Shown here: piece after piece, positions 14,538 to 21,499 of the stretch
Layout: every line of letters starts with the position of its first letter
Position numbering within the stretch: the first letter of the stretch is position 1
Assembly: GCA_022615295.1 (NCBI GenBank)
Contig: JAKEHF010000003.1
Coordinates: forward strand, 1 to 22,962
Source of the DNA: Actinomycetota bacterium
GTDB lineage: Bacteria; Actinomycetota; Acidimicrobiia; Spongiisociales; ZC4RG35
Length of the DNA stretch: 22,962 nt
Direction of reading: 5' to 3'
Made by a program: the position numbers and the translations under genes
Notes under the pieces: generated by a model
Database searches by the model: none
Seen by the model: the letters and a program-made list of their open reading frames with translations, nothing else
Told to the model about the DNA's origin: nothing

Positions 14538-15563
14538 CTAGGAGCCGAGGACCGCGGCCAGGGAGCGGTACGCCCAATCGAGGTCGTCGATGAGGACCGA
14601 CTCCCCCGGCTTGTGGGCCAGCACCGTCTCCCCAGGCCCGAAGTTGACCGCCGGGAGCCCCCTGGCGGCGAGCTGAGCCACATCGGTCCAGCCCTGTTTG
14701 TGACCGACGCCGGCACCGGAGACCTCGGCGAGGGCCGCGAACAGTGGATGGTCCACCACCGGGTAGGCGGCGGGTGCGGCGTCGGCGATCTCGAAGCCGT
14801 CGGCGTCGGCGCACACCCCCCTGAGATGGGCGATCGCCTCCTCGGTGGTCCGATCCGGGGAGAACCGATAGTTGACGTTGAGCTGGAAGCGGGAGGGGAT
14901 GATGTTGTTGGCCACTCCGCCGGCCGCCCGGGTCACCGAGATCACCTCCTTGAAAGGGAGTCCCTCGATGAGGTGGAGATCTGGGACGAGCCCGCCCATC
15001 ATCGTGAGGAATGGTCCCGCCTTGGTGACGGCGTTGATCCCGGCCCAAGGTCGTGCCGAATGGGCGGCCTCCCCCTCGAACCACACGCTGGCATTCACCA
15101 CCCCCTGACATCCGGCGTGGAGCTCGCGGTTGGTCGGCTCCAGGACGACGGCCGCCTCCGCCCGGAGGAGCTCAGGGTGGGCCTCCAGCACCGGACCGAG
15201 CTGGTTCCCGCTCAAGGGGCCCTCCTCCCCGGCATAGAACACCGCGACCAGACGATCGGTCCCCAGATCCTCGGCGAGATGGGTCATGACGGCGAGCCCG
15301 CCCTTCATGTCGGTGGCGCCCAGGCCGTAGAGACGGTCCCCGACGATCCGGGATCCCGCCTCACCTTGGCGAGGGACGGTGTCGGTGTGGCCGGCGAGAA
15401 CCACCTTTCCCTCGGCGGGCTCACCCACGACGAGCGAATCCCCCACTCGAGCCACCCCTAGGGGCTCGAGACGACCGGCGATCGCCTCCTGGATGGCCTG
15501 CTCATGGCCCGTCTCGGAGGGGATGTCGACCAACCAGGCGAGCGTGTCCACAAGAGCAGGCAC
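14538..15563 (-). CDS. dapE: Succinyl-diaminopimelate desuccinylase
   Basis: This 341-aa M20-family metallohydrolase removes succinate from N-succinyl-LL-diaminopimelate in the lysine/cell-wall pathway. Metal-binding and catalytic residues are visible: His59 and Asp61 in LAGHTDTVP, Asp85 in GLGATDMKGG, Glu113-Glu114 in YAGEEGP, Glu142 in VLEPTN and a His in TVLAHKPGES near the C-terminus. RAAGGVANNIIPSRFQLNVNYRF covers the dimerisation-domain junction. The size fits the shorter actinobacterial DapE. The start is GTG at 15563, three bases after the stop of the redoxin gene, with no ribosome-binding site. The nearby divergent dapD supports DapE over other M20 peptidases. Confidence 0.9.
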   Translation of the reverse strand: MPALVDTLAWLVDIPSETGHEQAIQEAIAGRLEPLGVARVGDSLVVGEPAEGKVVLAGHTDTVPRQGEAGSRIVGDRLYGLGATDMKGGLAVMTHLAEDLGTDRLVAVFYAGEEGPLSGNQLGPVLEAHPELLRAEAAVVLEPTNRELHAGCQGVVNASVWFEGEAAHSARPWAGINAVTKAGPFLTMMGGLVPDLHLIEGLPFKEVISVTRAAGGVANNIIPSRFQLNVNYRFSPDRTTEEAIAHLRGVCADADGFEIADAAPAAYPVVDHPLFAALAEVSGAGVGHKQGWTDVAQLAARGLPAVNFGPGETVLAHKPGESVLIDDLDWAYRSLAAVLGS

Positions 15564-15566
15564 GGC

Positions 15567-16220
15567 TCAGGTGAGGGAGAGCCGGGCGGCGGTGACGAAG
15601 ACCCGGGGGTTGGGATAGTCCTCGCAGTAGTTGTAGGCATAGGCGACACGGATCACGCCGTTGCCACCGACAACGAACTCCCCCGACTGCATCCAGGGGT
15701 CGTCGACCAGGGGGCGGCCCTGGGTGCGGCGCTCCTCCTGGAGCGCCCGCCCGGTCTCGAGCTTCAGGTCGCAGAACTCCTCGGGGTCGTCATAGAGGAC
15801 CTGTTCGAGGCTCCAGTGCCCCAAGCCGAAGGCGCGATGTGCCTCGTAGCCGGGGTCGGCCATGATCCGCCCGGTGAGACCGTTCCGCTCGGCGTAGTCG
15901 GCCACCCGCTCCGGGTCGCCGGGGGCGACCACCATCACCTTGAGACCGGCGGCCTCATAGCCATCCATCTCCTCGAGCAGACGTCGCGCCCGCTCTCTAC
16001 CGCAGCCGCACCCGAGATGACGCCAGAGGAGCACCAGGGCCGGACCGTCGGCCCAGGCATCGGCGAGACGCACCGGTGCGCCGTCGGGGGCGAAGAGCTC
16101 CACATCGGGCGCCATCTCCCCTCGTCGCAGCGGATTGCCCTCGATCGTGGGGCCCCGTTGCCAGCTCTGGAGCCACTGCCGCTCCGCCGACATGGTGAGT
16201 GCCATGAGGTCTCTGTCCAT
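15567..16220 (-). CDS. Peroxiredoxin/thioredoxin-fold redoxin with CGC motif
   Basis: The 217-aa protein looks like an AhpC/TSA-type redoxin of the PRXL2/AAED1-like group: GEMAPDVELFAPDGAPVRLAD (35-54), then ALVLLWRHLGCGCGRERARRLLEEM (61-85). Normal relatives have C-P-F-C or a single peroxidatic Cys at this point; here it is C-G-C (Cys71 and Cys73). KVMVVAPGDPERVADYAERNGL and the VGGNGVIRVAYAYN strand also fit the fold. It probably has a thiol-redox role, but activity and partner are unknown. ATG 16220 is chosen because TAGGGT lies seven bases upstream; other in-frame ATGs at 16205 and 16193 would give shorter forms. It sits between divergent dapD and cotranscribed dapE. Confidence 0.75.
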   Translation of the reverse strand: MDRDLMALTMSAERQWLQSWQRGPTIEGNPLRRGEMAPDVELFAPDGAPVRLADAWADGPALVLLWRHLGCGCGRERARRLLEEMDGYEAAGLKVMVVAPGDPERVADYAERNGLTGRIMADPGYEAHRAFGLGHWSLEQVLYDDPEEFCDLKLETGRALQEERRTQGRPLVDDPWMQSGEFVVGGNGVIRVAYAYNYCEDYPNPRVFVTAARLSLT

Positions 16221-16227
16221 CGCATAG

Positions 16228-16233
16228 ACCCTA
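16228..16233 (-). promoter_or_regulatory. Candidate leaderless -10 box for the redoxin-dapE run
   Basis: TAGGGT on the minus strand lies seven bases before the ATG at 16220, inside a 38-base divergent gap shared with dapD. Confidence 0.48.
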
Positions 16234-16246
16234 ACGCGGCCCTGGC

Positions 16247-16252
16247 TACCCT
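16247..16252 (+). promoter_or_regulatory. Candidate leaderless -10 box for dapD
   Basis: TACCCT lies six bases before the GTG at 16259. Together with the opposing box at 16228-16233 it leaves only 13 bases between the two hexamers. Confidence 0.48.
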
Positions 16253-16258
16253 CGTGGC

Positions 16259-17164
16259 GTGACCAGGGCCGAAGCGACCGGCATCGCCACCTTCTCGGGT
16301 GACAAGGTCCTCGACGTCTGGTATCCCGATCCACTCTCGAACGATGACGCCCTGGTGGCGGAGATGGAGGGATCGGACACGGCGAGGGGGGTGGTGCGAA
16401 GGGTCGTCAAGACCGTCGTCCCCGATCTGACTCGGCCGCCCACGGGACCCGAGGACGCCTATCTCCGCCTCCATCTCCTCTCACACCGGGTGTTCCGGCC
16501 CCGAGAGGTCAACCTCGAGGGGATCTTCGGAGTCCTCAACAACGTAGTCTGGACTTCGGAGGGGCCCTGCGACGCCGAGGGATTCGCCCTCGCCCGGGCC
16601 AAGCTCATCGCCGACGGTCGAACGCCCTCGGTGACATCTGTGGACAAGTTCCCCAGGATGACCGACTACGTCGTGCCGGCTGGGGTACGGGTCGCCGACG
16701 CCGACCGTGTCCGGCTCGGTGCCTATCTCGGTCAAGGCACCACCGTGATGCACGAGGGTTTCGTCAACTTCAACGCCGGCACCCTGGGCAGGTCGATGGT
16801 GGAGGGCCGGATCAGCTCGGGGGTGATCGTCGGCGACGGGAGTGACATCGGCGGAGGGGCGTCGATCATGGGCACGCTCTCCGGGGGCGGCACCGAGATG
16901 ATCAGCATCGGGAAACGTTGCCTGCTCGGCGCCAACTCGGGCATAGGCATCTCGCTCGGCAATGACTGCATCGTCGAGGCCGGGCTCTATGTGACCGCCG
17001 GAACCGTGGTCACCCTCGACGACGGGTCGACGATCAAAGGGCGAGATCTCTCCGGTGTCGACGACACGCTGTTCCGACGGCACTCGGTGACCGGTCGGGT
17101 GGAGGCGCTGTCCCGGGAGGGGACGTGGGGCGGTCTCAACGAGACTCTCCACGACAACGTCTGA
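16259..17164 (+). CDS. dapD: 2,3,4,5-tetrahydropyridine-2,6-dicarboxylate N-succinyltransferase
   Basis: This 301-aa trimeric enzyme transfers succinate from succinyl-CoA to tetrahydrodipicolinate, opening the succinylase route to meso-DAP and lysine. The C-terminal half is a left-handed beta helix of hexapeptide repeats with conserved RVRLGAYLGQGTTVMHEGFVNFNAG, MVEGRISSGVIVGDGSDIGGGASIMGTLSGGG and LLGANSGIGISLGNDCIVEAGLYV. The overall layout matches the actinobacterial DapD type (M. tuberculosis Rv1201c) rather than the shorter proteobacterial form. It starts at GTG 16259 after a TANNNT box and is divergent from the redoxin-dapE run. Confidence 0.95.
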   Translation: MTRAEATGIATFSGDKVLDVWYPDPLSNDDALVAEMEGSDTARGVVRRVVKTVVPDLTRPPTGPEDAYLRLHLLSHRVFRPREVNLEGIFGVLNNVVWTSEGPCDAEGFALARAKLIADGRTPSVTSVDKFPRMTDYVVPAGVRVADADRVRLGAYLGQGTTVMHEGFVNFNAGTLGRSMVEGRISSGVIVGDGSDIGGGASIMGTLSGGGTEMISIGKRCLLGANSGIGISLGNDCIVEAGLYVTAGTVVTLDDGSTIKGRDLSGVDDTLFRRHSVTGRVEALSREGTWGGLNETLHDNV

Positions 17165-17201
17165 GACCGTCAGACGTGGTGATGCCTTCGTGCCGGTTCC
17201 T

Positions 17202-17250
17202 TACGCGTTTAGGTACCCCATGGGGTACCTACTTACCTGAGGTACGCGTT
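17202..17250. promoter_or_regulatory. Palindrome cluster downstream of dapD, candidate operator
   Basis: A perfect 22-bp palindrome spans 17210-17231; each half reads TAGGTACCCCA. Three bases on is a second palindromic site TACCTGAGGTA (17234-17244, only the centre base unpaired). The 8-mer TACGCGTT flanks the cluster at 17202-17209 and 17243-17250. The cluster lies 12-60 bases before the candidate -10 box of the next gene. It could be a multi-site operator, or a hairpin at the 3' end of the dapD transcript, although no T tract follows. Confidence 0.6.
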
Positions 17251-17261
17251 GGTGATGGCGC

Positions 17262-17267
17262 TACGGT
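17262..17267 (+). promoter_or_regulatory. Candidate leaderless -10 box for the small membrane-anchored protein
   Basis: TACGGT lies seven bases before the GTG at 17275. This spacing is the main reason for choosing that start codon. Confidence 0.4.
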
Positions 17268-17274
17268 GCCAACG

Positions 17275-17664
17275 GTGCCCTACCGAATGGTCTATCTCGG
17301 GCTCGGTCTGCTCGGCGTCGCCGCGATCGTCTTCGCCGTGGTGTTCGCCACCGATGGTGAGGACCTCGTCCTGCCCGAGCCGCTGGAGTCCGTGTCACCG
17401 GAGCCGGGAGACCTGGTGCCGCCGCAGACAGCGGTCGAGATCGACCTCCCGGTCGGCTACGCGGCCAGCATCGTCGTCGACGGATGGCCGATCACCGACG
17501 CCATCTTCGTAGAGGCGACCGGGGTCTACCGATGGGCGCCGACTCCGACCCACCCCACGATCCAAAGCTGGTCACCCGGAGAGCACACGGTGGTGATCAC
17601 GTGGGACACCTACACCGGGCTCCCCGACCCGGGCTCGTTCACCTGGACCTTCCGGGTCGGGTAG
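17275..17664 (+). CDS. Small membrane-anchored extracytoplasmic protein, unknown function
   Basis: I do not recognise a family. Started at GTG 17275 the protein has 129 aa: a single N-terminal hydrophobic segment (about 5-25, MVYLGLGLLGVAAIVFAVVFA), then a Pro/Glu-rich acidic stretch and a beta-rich domain with IVVDGWPITDAIF, YRWAPTPTHPTIQSWSPGEHTVVITWD and a terminal FTWTFRV strand. The pattern of short strands ending in T-W-T-F resembles a small Ig-like fold, probably outside the cell. Starts at GTG 17266 or ATG 17287 are also possible, and the frame is open back into dapD. Its stop is nine bases from the convergent ligA stop. The preceding palindrome cluster suggests regulated expression. 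Confidence 0.65.
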   Translation: MPYRMVYLGLGLLGVAAIVFAVVFATDGEDLVLPEPLESVSPEPGDLVPPQTAVEIDLPVGYAASIVVDGWPITDAIFVEATGVYRWAPTPTHPTIQSWSPGEHTVVITWDTYTGLPDPGSFTWTFRVG

Positions 17665-17673
17665 AGGGCCAGG

Positions 17674-19698
17674 TCAGGGCAGGGCGCGGGGGCCCTGCTC
17701 GAGCACCTTCTCGAAGGTCTCCCCGTCGATGATGGGGATGCCGAGCTCCTCCGCCCTCCTTGTCTTCGAGGCCCCCGGCGACTCGCCGACCACCAGCGCG
17801 GTGGTCTTCGAGGACACCGATCCCGTCGTCTTCCCGCCCCGCGCCACCACCGCCGCCTCGGCCTCCTCCCTGGTCATTCCCTCCAGGGTGCCCGAGACGA
17901 CGAAGATGGTCCCGGCGAGGAGATCGGAGCCGGGCGCGGCCTCATCAACGGGGTCGACGACACGCACCCCGGCGGCGGCCAGCCTGGTGACGAGACGCCG
18001 GTTGTCCGGGTCCAGCGACCAGGCCCTGACCTCCTTGGCAATGACCGGCCCTATCCCCTCGACCCCCGAGATCTCCTCCTCGGCGGCTTCGATCAGAGCC
18101 GGCAGCCCTCCAAAGCGAAGCGCCAGTGTTCGGGCCACGGTGCCCCCGACATGCCGGATCCCTAGGGCCGTGAGGAGACGGCTAACCGGCCGGTCACGGG
18201 CGGCGTCGATTGCCCTGGCCAGGTTGGTGACCGAGGTCTCGCCCCATCCCTCCAAGCCGAGGAGCTGGGTGACGTCGAAGGTGAAGATATCGGCCGGGTC
18301 GTGTATCAGACCCATCTCGAGGAGGAGGTCGATGGTCTTGTAGCCGAGATGCTCGATGTCCATGCCTCCCCTGCCGGCAAAGTGGAACAGCCACTCCCGC
18401 ACCCGCGACGGGCACTCGAAGCCTCCGGTGCATCGGGCCACCGCCTCACCCTCGGCACGGACAATGGGATAACCGCAGAACGGGCAGGTCGCCGGCATCT
18501 CCCACACCCGCTCCGTGCCGGTTCGGGCCGCGGTGACCGGCCCGACCACCTCGGGGATCACGTCGCCGGCTCGACGCACGACCACCTTGTCCCCGATCCG
18601 CACGTCCTTGAGGGCGATCTGGTCCTGGTTGTGGAGTGTGGCCAGGCTGACCTTGGCCCCACCGACGAACACCGGCTCGAGCACGGCGAAGGGAGTCACG
18701 GCGCCGGTCCTGCCGATGTTGACCCTGATGTCGTGCAGGGTGGTGACCTGCTCCTCGGGGGGGAACTTGTAGGCGATAGCCCACCGCGGCGCCTTGGCGG
18801 TGTAACCCAGGGTCGTCTGCTCGGCAAGGCTGTCTGCCTTGACCACCACGCCGTCGGTCTGATAGGGCATACGGTGCCGGTCCTTCTCCGCCCTGGCGAC
18901 GTAGTTGTAGACCTCCTCCACCGTGGCGACCCGCTGCGAAGAGGGATTGGTGCGGAGACCCAGGGAGCGGAGATAGTCCATTGTCTCGGCGTGGGTGGTG
19001 AATCCGGGTCCGGCTTCGATCAACCCGAGCTGGTAGATCCAGATGTCGACCTTGCGGTCGGCGGTCACCGCCGGGTCTTTCTGACGCACCGACCCGGCGG
19101 CGGCATTGCGTGGGTTGGCGAAGATCTGGCCGCCCCTCTCCGCCTGCTTCCGGTTGAGCTCCTCGAACGCGTCGTAGGGCATATACACCTCGCCACGCAC
19201 CTCGAGGACCGCGGGCACATCGTCGCCGACGAGACGCAGCGGGATCGACTGGATCGTCCTCAGGTTGGTGGTGATGTCCTCACCGGTGGTCCCGTCACCA
19301 CGGGTGGCCCCGGTCGCCAGCCTCCCGTCGCGATACGTCAACACCACGGCGAGACCGTCGATCTTCAGCTCACAGACGTAGCCCGACGGGGCCCGGCCGA
19401 GTTGACGCTCCATCCGCGCCTCCCAGGCCTCGAGGTCGGCGCGGGCCTCTGCGTTGTCGAGCGAGAAGAGGGGGCGGAGATGACGGACCGGACGGAACAG
19501 GTCGGTGACCGGCGCCCCGATCCGTTGGGTGGGGCTGTCGGGCGTGATCAGCTCGGGGTGTGCCTCCTCCAGCTCGCGGAGCTCCTTGACCAGGGCGTCG
19601 AACTGGGCATCGGAGACGACGGGGTCGTCGAGGATGTAATAGCGGTAGGAGTGGTCGCGGATCTGGGCGCGCAGATCCTCGATGCGCTCGGCGCTCAT
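17674..19698 (-). CDS. ligA: NAD-dependent DNA ligase
   Basis: This 674-aa enzyme seals nicks in replication and repair using NAD+. The order of domains is complete: Ia/NAD-binding (HSYRYYILDDPVVSDAQFD, 16-34), the adenylation core with CELKIDGLAVVLTYRDG (Lys112 as the adenylated lysine), GATRGDGTTGEDIT, the DGVVVK motif (282-287), the OB fold, the Cys4 zinc finger (Cys405, 408, 423, 429), helix-hairpin-helix repeats and a C-terminal BRCT domain (about 595-674). The frame is open upstream, but the conserved protein begins at ATG 19698. This ATG overlaps the stop of the methyltransferase gene as ATGA, and TAACGT lies seven bases before it. Confidence 0.97.
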   Translation of the reverse strand: MSAERIEDLRAQIRDHSYRYYILDDPVVSDAQFDALVKELRELEEAHPELITPDSPTQRIGAPVTDLFRPVRHLRPLFSLDNAEARADLEAWEARMERQLGRAPSGYVCELKIDGLAVVLTYRDGRLATGATRGDGTTGEDITTNLRTIQSIPLRLVGDDVPAVLEVRGEVYMPYDAFEELNRKQAERGGQIFANPRNAAAGSVRQKDPAVTADRKVDIWIYQLGLIEAGPGFTTHAETMDYLRSLGLRTNPSSQRVATVEEVYNYVARAEKDRHRMPYQTDGVVVKADSLAEQTTLGYTAKAPRWAIAYKFPPEEQVTTLHDIRVNIGRTGAVTPFAVLEPVFVGGAKVSLATLHNQDQIALKDVRIGDKVVVRRAGDVIPEVVGPVTAARTGTERVWEMPATCPFCGYPIVRAEGEAVARCTGGFECPSRVREWLFHFAGRGGMDIEHLGYKTIDLLLEMGLIHDPADIFTFDVTQLLGLEGWGETSVTNLARAIDAARDRPVSRLLTALGIRHVGGTVARTLALRFGGLPALIEAAEEEISGVEGIGPVIAKEVRAWSLDPDNRRLVTRLAAAGVRVVDPVDEAAPGSDLLAGTIFVVSGTLEGMTREEAEAAVVARGGKTTGSVSSKTTALVVGESPGASKTRRAEELGIPIIDGETFEKVLEQGPRALP

Positions 19699-20456
19699 GC
19701 TCCCGACGTTAACGAGGCACGACCGGTGAAGACCTGGGTCCGGTAATCGAGCCGGACGCTGCCCCCGAGCTCCTCGACATGGGTCTCCAGGGCAGCGAGC
19801 AGGGCCAGGCGACGCTCGTCGTCGAGGATAATGTGGTCGCTGAACGTCGAGTAGAGAGCGCTCAACTCCTCGGGCCTGCGTGTCGCCGACCACTCGTGTG
19901 TGAACACTCCAACGTCGTCGAAACCCGCGGTCCGCAGCTCGTCGAGCCAGACGTCCGAGTCCCGGCGCACGACGCGGATGTCGGCCTCGGCGAGCAACTC
20001 CGGCGTGTGACGTCGGTACACCGCTTCGAACTCCCCAAATCGGTCGATCTGGACGTTCCACATCAGGGCGATGACGCCCCCGGGACGGAGGAGATCATGG
20101 GCCCTTGGATAGCCGATCTCGGTGTTGATCCAATGCCAGGACTGGGCGGCGAGGAGGAGGCCGAACGTCCCCCCCGGAGCCGGCCAATCCTCGAAGGTAG
20201 AGACGACGACTTTTACCCCGGGCAGGCGACGTCGGGTGAGCAAGGCCGCCATCCCTGCATCGGGCTCTATGCAGATCATCTCGAGCCCCGGCCTGGCGAA
20301 CCGCGCCGTGGCGATCCCCGTGCCCGAGCCGACCTCCACCGCCGAGACGACATCGGTGAGACCGAGCACGTGGTCCACGGCCACCTGGGGGTAATCGGGT
20401 CGGGCGCGGTCGTAGACGTCCCCCGACCGGCCGAAGACCACCGAGCGCTCGCTCAT
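19695..20456 (-). CDS. Class I SAM-dependent methyltransferase
   Basis: The 253-aa protein has the Rossmann-type methyltransferase fold: motif I VEVGSGTGIAT (40-50), an acidic post-I residue in MICIEPDAGM, and LLAAQSWHWI plus HDLLRPGGVIALMWN, the pattern of Methyltransf_11/UbiE-like small-molecule or protein methyltransferases. The opening SERSVVFGRSGDVYDRARPDYP is typical of a large actinobacterial family of unknown substrate. Its ATG overlaps the mnmA stop and its stop overlaps the ligA start (both ATGA), so it is translated as part of the cysteine desulfurase-mnmA-ligA operon. A link to tRNA or DNA work is suggested only by position. Confidence 0.82.
   Translation of the reverse strand: MSERSVVFGRSGDVYDRARPDYPQVAVDHVLGLTDVVSAVEVGSGTGIATARFARPGLEMICIEPDAGMAALLTRRRLPGVKVVVSTFEDWPAPGGTFGLLLAAQSWHWINTEIGYPRAHDLLRPGGVIALMWNVQIDRFGEFEAVYRRHTPELLAEADIRVVRRDSDVWLDELRTAGFDDVGVFTHEWSATRRPEELSALYSTFSDHIILDDERRLALLAALETHVEELGGSVRLDYRTQVFTGRASLTSGA
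19706..19711 (-). promoter_or_regulatory. Candidate intra-operon leaderless -10 box for ligA
   Basis: TAACGT on the minus strand lies seven bases before the ligA ATG at 19698, inside the end of the methyltransferase gene. Confidence 0.42.
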
Positions 20457-21499
20457 CCGGTTGCGGCGATGACGGCCCCTCCGAGGACCCGGTCGGACTC
20501 GTAGAAGGCCACGGTCTGTCCGGGGGCCACCGCCATCTGCGGTTCGTCGAAGTGGAGGAGCCCGCCACCGAGGGTCGCCGGCATCGCGGCGCCGTGGGCC
20601 CGATACTGGGCCTCGACCCGGCCCGACAACGGGCGACCGCTGACGGTGCTCAGCCCCTCGAGCTCGACTGTCCGGACGAGCAGGTCCTCGCGGCGGCCGA
20701 TCACCACCGTCGCCGTGGTGGCATCGATGGAGACCACGTAGCGGGGCTCACCGGCGGCGATCCCCAGACCACGCCGCTGGCCGACGGTGAAGCCTCCGAC
20801 ACCGCCATGGGCGCCGAGCACCTCCCCGGTGTGGTCGATGACGGGCCCGGGTCTGAGCATCGACGGCGCATGACGGTCTAGGAAGCTCCGGTAGTCGCCA
20901 CGCCCCACGAAGCAGATCTCCATGGACTCGGCCTTGGCCGCCGTGCGAAGACCAAGCTCGGCGGCCCGGGCTCGGACCTCGGTCTTGGTCATCTCCCCCA
21001 CCGGGAGCCGGGTTCGGCCCAGTTGGGGGCTGGTGAGCATCGAGAGGACATAGGACTGGTCCTTGGCCATGTCGGCGCCACGGTGGAGCTCCCAGCCATC
21101 GGGCCCGCTCCTCACCCGGGCGTGATGTCCGGTGACCAAGACGTCGCATCCGAGCTCGTCGAGACCGTTGAGGAGACGGTCGAACTTGACGGTCCGGTTG
21201 CACTCGATGCACGGGTTAGGTGTCCGCCCGTGGGCGTAGTCGTCGATGAACACCGAGACCACCCCTTCCCGGAACTCCTCGGTGTAGTCGAGCACGTAGT
21301 AGGGGATGTCGAGGGCGGCCGCCACCCGACGTGCGTCCTCGGCGTCCGACAGCGTGCAACAGCCTGCGGTGGGCGCCTCACCACCCGGGCCCGACCACAG
21401 CTTCAAGGTGACCCCGATGACGTCGTGGCCGGCCTCTCTCATCAGGGCGGCTGCCACCGACGAGTCGACACCCCCCGACATGGCGACCATCGCCCTCAT
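20453..21499 (-). CDS. mnmA: tRNA-specific 2-thiouridylase MnmA
   Basis: This 348-aa enzyme adenylates and thiolates U34 of Lys, Glu and Gln tRNAs. The N-terminal PP-loop AMSGGVDSSVAAALM (6-20) binds ATP. Catalytic cysteines fit Cys97 in RTPNPCIECN and Cys196 in ESMEICFVG, and the tRNA-binding segments MAKDQSYVLSML and FTVGQRRGLGI are present. Although the frame is open upstream, the conserved start is MRAMVAMSGGVDSS, ATG 21499, which overlaps the stop of the cysteine desulfurase as ATGA. Tight coupling with that gene fits sulfur transfer from the desulfurase persulfide to MnmA. Its stop overlaps the methyltransferase start. Confidence 0.96.
   Translation of the reverse strand: MRAMVAMSGGVDSSVAAALMREAGHDVIGVTLKLWSGPGGEAPTAGCCTLSDAEDARRVAAALDIPYYVLDYTEEFREGVVSVFIDDYAHGRTPNPCIECNRTVKFDRLLNGLDELGCDVLVTGHHARVRSGPDGWELHRGADMAKDQSYVLSMLTSPQLGRTRLPVGEMTKTEVRARAAELGLRTAAKAESMEICFVGRGDYRSFLDRHAPSMLRPGPVIDHTGEVLGAHGGVGGFTVGQRRGLGIAAGEPRYVVSIDATTATVVIGRREDLLVRTVELEGLSTVSGRPLSGRVEAQYRAHGAAMPATLGGGLLHFDEPQMAVAPGQTVAFYESDRVLGGAVIAATG

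Noticed and set aside
17210..17231. Intrinsic terminator of dapD
   Set aside because: The palindrome can fold, but no T tract follows and a second palindromic site with the same half-sites lies next to it, so an operator is at least as likely.
17209..17231. IdeR/DtxR iron box
   Set aside because: It shares the TTAGGT half, but the known box is 19 bp with a different centre; the 22-bp perfect palindrome does not fit.
18301..19746. Plus-strand frame of 481 codons opposite ligA
   Set aside because: Antisense to an intact NAD-dependent ligase and without domain-like sequence.
19699..20061. N-terminal extension of LigA
   Set aside because: These codons overlap the methyltransferase in another frame, and the conserved ligase begins at MSAERIEDLR; the ATGA overlap and TAACGT box support ATG 19698.
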